Origin: Nitrospinae bacterium CG22_combo_CG10-13_8_21_14_all_47_10
GTDB lineage: Bacteria > Nitrospinota > Nitrospinia > Nitrospinales > VA-1
DNA length: 8,518 nt
Assembly (NCBI GenBank): GCA_002786505.1
Contig: PCTK01000170.1
Span: 1 to 8,518 of the forward strand
Reading direction: 5' to 3'
The stretch's first letter is position 1. The number at the start of each line of letters is the position of its first letter. Made by a program: the position numbers and the translations under genes. Of this stretch, positions 6,275-8,518 are shown piece by piece. The notes under the pieces are model-generated. The model had not been told where the DNA came from. It ran no database searches and saw only the letters and a list, made by a program, of their open reading frames with translations.

Positions 6275-6820
6275 TCAAACAAAAAGCTTCGCACCCGGTT
6301 TGCCCCACTCATCTTTCTCAAAAAGGAATTTCTTGCTTTTATCAACGATGATCTGCCCATCTGGGGCCAGAGCAATTTTCAACCGCTCCAAAGGCCGTGG
6401 TGCAGGGCCTTCAAAGTTCATCCCTTCTTTGGTAAAACCACTACCATGACAGGGGCACTTATATTTGTTTTCTGTTTTCAGCCAACGGGGAGTGCAACCC
6501 AAATGCGTGCATAACGCAAAAATCACGTAAATACCCTCATTATCCCGGACAATCCAGACACGCTGGTCCTTAACATACTTAGTGCTGACTTCACCTACCG
6601 TGTAGTCACTAGGATTTCCAGCCTTGAAAACCGGGGAGGGTTCAAAGAGAACACGCGGGAAAAGCAGTCGCGCAAAATACAGGGAGGATAGCCCAAGGGA
6701 TCCTAAAAACCCGGCCCAACCCGCTAGCGAAAAAAATTCCCGACGCGACCAAATTGTATTTTGCGCCTCATCATTTTCTTTAGCATCCTTGGATGCAGAC
6801 TTTTCTTTTGCCTCAGCCAT
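6275..6820 (-). CDS. petC: Rieske [2Fe-2S] protein of the bc complex
   Basis: 181 residues. The extrinsic Rieske domain takes one electron from quinol at the Qo site and hands it to the c-type cytochrome. Cluster motifs are CTHLGC (104-109) and CPCHGSG (122-128): Cys104, His106, Cys122 and His125 bind the cluster, and Cys109-Cys124 would form the stabilising disulfide. GPAPRPLERL (138-147) is the usual Pro loop region. The N-terminus has SRREFF (25-30) followed by a hydrophobic helix to about residue 54, a twin-arginine (Tat) signal retained as membrane anchor, as usual for Rieske proteins. The position after GSG is Phe129 where high-potential Rieske proteins have Tyr, which should lower the midpoint potential. 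It is the first gene of the operon, ATG start with only a weak ribosome site, 146 bases from the preceding gene; two promoter candidates lie in that gap. The symbol follows b6f usage; qcrA or petA are also used. Confidence 0.95.
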   Translation of the reverse strand: MAEAKEKSASKDAKENDEAQNTIWSRREFFSLAGWAGFLGSLGLSSLYFARLLFPRVLFEPSPVFKAGNPSDYTVGEVSTKYVKDQRVWIVRDNEGIYVIFALCTHLGCTPRWLKTENKYKCPCHGSGFTKEGMNFEGPAPRPLERLKIALAPDGQIIVDKSKKFLFEKDEWGKPGAKLFV

Positions 6821-6869
6821 AAGCTCAATAATACCTGAATTTAAAAGGAATCAGTGACTTTTAAAGACC

Positions 6870-6897
6870 CATTTACCAACCCAAAATGGACTGTCAA
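6870..6897 (-). promoter_or_regulatory. Candidate sigma70 promoter (proximal) for the bc operon
   Basis: On the minus strand a perfect TTGACA (-35, plus coordinates 6892-6897) is followed after 16 bases by TAAATG (-10, 6870-6875) preceded by TGG, an extended -10 feature. The -10 hexamer itself matches the consensus poorly (3 of 6). The leader to the Rieske ATG would be roughly 40 bases. Location in the only sizeable gap before the operon supports it. Confidence 0.45.
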
Positions 6898-6905
6898 AGT
6901 GTTGG

Positions 6906-6934
6906 TTTTTAACATAATTAAAATATCGAGTCAA
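6906..6934 (-). promoter_or_regulatory. Candidate sigma70 promoter (distal) for the bc operon
   Basis: On the minus strand TTGACT (-35, plus coordinates 6929-6934) and TAAAAA (-10, 6906-6911) are spaced by 17 bases, with TGT directly before the -10. It lies just upstream of the proximal candidate. The -10 lies in an AT-rich stretch, so chance matches are easy. Mapping of 5' ends would be needed to choose between the two. Confidence 0.35.
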
Positions 6935-6966
6935 GGCAAGAAGTGACCGGCCCGAAACCTCCCTTT

Positions 6967-8295
6967 TTATAGGGACTTCAAGGCCCTGCTACAATTCCGG
7001 GCCGCCTCACACAAACCGCTAATTATTGTCCCCTCAGAACTGATGGTATTAACAAGATTATTCACCGTGACTCCCTTCTTAATCAATAGCAAGAGCAAGG
7101 GAATCCAATCAGCTACCTGCGATGAAATAATCTGTACTCCAACAACCAGACGCGACCTTTTATCTGCGACTATCTTATACCTTCCCACCCTTTTGGAAAA
7201 ATATAAATTTTCGTTACCGTTAAAACCTTCCTCGAACACACCCTCAACCGGATGAAACCCTTGCTGAGGAGCCGTTTTCATAGAGCACCCCACATAAGCC
7301 ACATCGGGTGCCAGACGGGCAATTTGTGGAACCCACTCCCGGTTCAATTGCCTTTTTCTTCCCATCGCATTTTCGCCCGCAACTTTACCTTCTTCCTGGG
7401 ACAGGGTATCGCTGGTCAGTTCCCCCGTAATACTTCCCACCGCATAAACACCGGGTAAGCTGGTTAACATGGTGTCATCTACAAGAATTTCCTTCTGCTC
7501 ACCCAGGCGAACTCCTAAATTTTTAGCAAGTCCATTTTCCTTCGCTCCCAACCTGTCCCCGGAAATGATTATTTGATTGACAGAAAACTTGACACCTCCC
7601 TCTAAAGTAATTTCAAGTTCTTTTCCATTTTTGTAAATCGAGATCAATTTTTTTCCCGGAAGAATTTTTATTTTCTTTTCCTTGAATTGGCTCTCAATGG
7701 CCCGGTTGAAGTCATCATCCATTTGCGGAAACAAGTCCTTCTGTTCATTACAAAGAAAAACTTTACATCCCCTGTTGTGAAGCCCAAATGCCGCTTCACA
7801 GGCAAAGGAACCACCGCCTACCACAAGAACTTTCTCAGGAAGGACAGTAAGCTGGGGAACCTCATCAATGGATATCACAACTCCATCCTCACGCGGCAAG
7901 GTAGTTGAAAACCTGGGTTCAGAACCATAAGCTAAAATCACCGACTTGCCTTTTAAGAGCAAATATTCGCCCTCGTCCTTTTGAACATTGATCTCTGTTG
8001 GGCTGGCAAGTTTTCCTTCTCCTTCCAGCACGACAACACCTGCAACATTCAGTTTTTCCATTACAGATTGAGAGTATCGTCCCGTTTTTAAGCTCAAGAC
8101 CTTCCGATACTCTTCCCAACTCATCGGAGGTATGGTGCAGGTTTCCATAAGGAGCGCGTTTCTCCTTTGAAAACCCAACTGCCCCACCTGGTCTCTCTCA
8201 ATCAGGCAGACGCTTCCGCCGAGTTCAGCGGCTCGGAGAGCGGCTGAAACTCCTGCCAAGCCTCCTCCCAATACCAACACATCAAATTCTTCCAT
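6967..8295 (-). CDS. Dihydrolipoamide dehydrogenase-fold flavoprotein lacking the redox disulfide
   Basis: 442 residues with the architecture of class I pyridine nucleotide-disulfide oxidoreductases: FAD-binding GGGLAG (10-15) with Glu33 ending strand 2, AYGSEP (122-127), NAD(P)-binding GGGSFACE (160-167), GVYAVGSITG (282-291) as second FAD motif, EEGKVAGENA (301-310), and a C-terminal dimerisation domain starting near VPQIARLAPDVAYVG. Key differences: the CxxxxC redox pair expected near 40-46 is missing (no Cys between 31 and 52); the second FAD motif has Ser where Asp is usual; and the C-terminal HxHPTxSE catalytic stretch reads NTISSEG with no His after residue 348. It therefore cannot work as a lipoamide, glutathione or mercuric reductase; it may transfer electrons from NAD(P)H through FAD alone, or be degenerate. 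The gene is upstream of the bc operon on the same strand, separated by 146 bases with promoter candidates, so functional linkage is uncertain. ATG start, weak ribosome site. Confidence 0.88.
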   Translation of the reverse strand: MEEFDVLVLGGGLAGVSAALRAAELGGSVCLIERDQVGQLGFQRRNALLMETCTIPPMSWEEYRKVLSLKTGRYSQSVMEKLNVAGVVVLEGEGKLASPTEINVQKDEGEYLLLKGKSVILAYGSEPRFSTTLPREDGVVISIDEVPQLTVLPEKVLVVGGGSFACEAAFGLHNRGCKVFLCNEQKDLFPQMDDDFNRAIESQFKEKKIKILPGKKLISIYKNGKELEITLEGGVKFSVNQIIISGDRLGAKENGLAKNLGVRLGEQKEILVDDTMLTSLPGVYAVGSITGELTSDTLSQEEGKVAGENAMGRKRQLNREWVPQIARLAPDVAYVGCSMKTAPQQGFHPVEGVFEEGFNGNENLYFSKRVGRYKIVADKRSRLVVGVQIISSQVADWIPLLLLLIKKGVTVNNLVNTISSEGTIISGLCEAARNCSRALKSL

Positions 8296-8518
8296 GAAAT
8301 AAGGCCCGCTAAAAGTAAAGGGATAGTATTAAATATCTATCAACTGCGGTGATTAACAATCAGTCTACATCAACCAGGTTTAGCAGGTTGCTGAAAAACT
8401 CCCCAAACCGTCATCCTTGAGGAGCCCCTTCAACTTTGCTCAGGGCAGGCTCCGACGACGAAGGATCTCGAAGTTCCTTATAAAACAAGAAGAGAGATTA
8501 CCCGTTCCGGGCACGAAA
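8296..8518. other. Non-coding region upstream of the flavoprotein gene
   Basis: No credible open reading frame on either strand. It contains the inverted-repeat element described at 8379-8475. The AT-rich 8300-8370 stretch probably carries the promoter of the flavoprotein gene; the nearest match I find on the minus strand, TTGTTA with TATTTA 18 bases on, is too weak to call. The last 40 bases show nothing I can interpret. Confidence 0.5.
8379..8475. repeat. Dispersed-repeat-like element with nested inverted repeats
   Basis: TTTAGCA (8379-8385) and TGCTGAAA (8389-8396) form an imperfect short hairpin. After that ATCCTT (8413-8418) pairs with AAGGAT (8461-8466), and inside it GGAGCC (8421-8426) pairs with GGCTCC (8448-8453). 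The wording CGTCATCCTTGAGG ... GACGAAGGATCTCGAAG resembles a class of intergenic repeats (GTCATCCTGAG...GAAGGATCTCG) that I know from many bacterial genomes. It sits in the 223-base non-coding end of the window, upstream of the flavoprotein gene. The right boundary is uncertain because the window ends soon after. No transposase is present. Confidence 0.45.

Noticed and set aside
6254..6275. Small hairpin (CCTG ... CAGG) between the Rieske and b6-like genes
   Set aside because: Four perfect base pairs only, with no supporting tract; easily due to chance.
6946..6985. Possible terminator after the flavoprotein gene (CCCTATAAAAAGGG)
   Set aside because: The stem is only 3-4 pairs with an 8-base loop and no T-run follows, so it would not be a credible intrinsic terminator.
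1..8518. CRISPR array, tRNA, rRNA, insertion sequence or prophage genes
   Set aside because: No regularly spaced direct repeats, cloverleaf, conserved rRNA stretches or transposase/integrase reading frames were seen.

Overview
All eight supported genes lie on the minus strand, so transcription runs from high to low coordinates. The core of the window is a quinol:cytochrome c oxidoreductase (bc complex) operon of cytochrome b6f-like build: a Rieske Fe-S protein, a short cytochrome b6-like subunit, a subunit IV-like half, and an 896-residue membrane-anchored octaheme cytochrome c where a simple cytochrome f or c1 would be expected. The split b subunit, the H-x14-H spacing of the second heme-ligand pair, the RKDGGISGPL C-terminus and the multiheme partner point to a Gram-negative bacterium such as Nitrospinota, Nitrospirota or a deltaproteobacterium-like phylum. 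Moderately AT-rich DNA and the style of the genes make a marine nitrite-oxidiser-like Nitrospinota lineage plausible. That placement is inference from protein character, not a database match.

Layout from right to left. 8296-8518 is non-coding and carries a dispersed-repeat-like stretch with nested inverted repeats. 6967-8295 encodes a dihydrolipoamide dehydrogenase-fold flavoprotein that lacks the redox cysteine pair and the catalytic histidine. 6821-6966 is the likely promoter region of the bc operon, with two sigma70-like promoter candidates in tandem. The operon follows: Rieske (6275-6820), cytochrome b6-like (5379-6209, TTG start with a strong GGAGG), subunit IV-like (4583-5344), octaheme cytochrome c (1869-4559, TTG start), a 60-residue single-span membrane protein (1628-1810), and a membrane-anchored protein with a degenerate Mrr/PD-(D/E)XK-like domain (1112-1627, GTG start directly after the preceding stop codon). 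A 112-base spacer precedes metF (130-999), methylenetetrahydrofolate reductase. 1-129 is non-coding, with a perfect 9-bp hairpin and a second inverted/direct repeat structure.

How they work together (inference): the Rieske, b6-like and subunit IV-like proteins form the membrane quinol-oxidising core. The octaheme protein would collect electrons from the Rieske centre on the periplasmic side and pass them along up to eight c hemes to soluble cytochromes or a terminal oxidase. The b6-like subunit retains a Cys at the position that covalently holds the extra heme c_n in b6f. The Rieske cluster loop has Phe where high-potential proteins have Tyr, and the subunit IV-like protein has APWY instead of PEWY. 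Together these suggest a low-potential, perhaps menaquinol-linked, enzyme. The two small membrane proteins at the end of the operon may be accessory or assembly factors; nothing in them proves a function.
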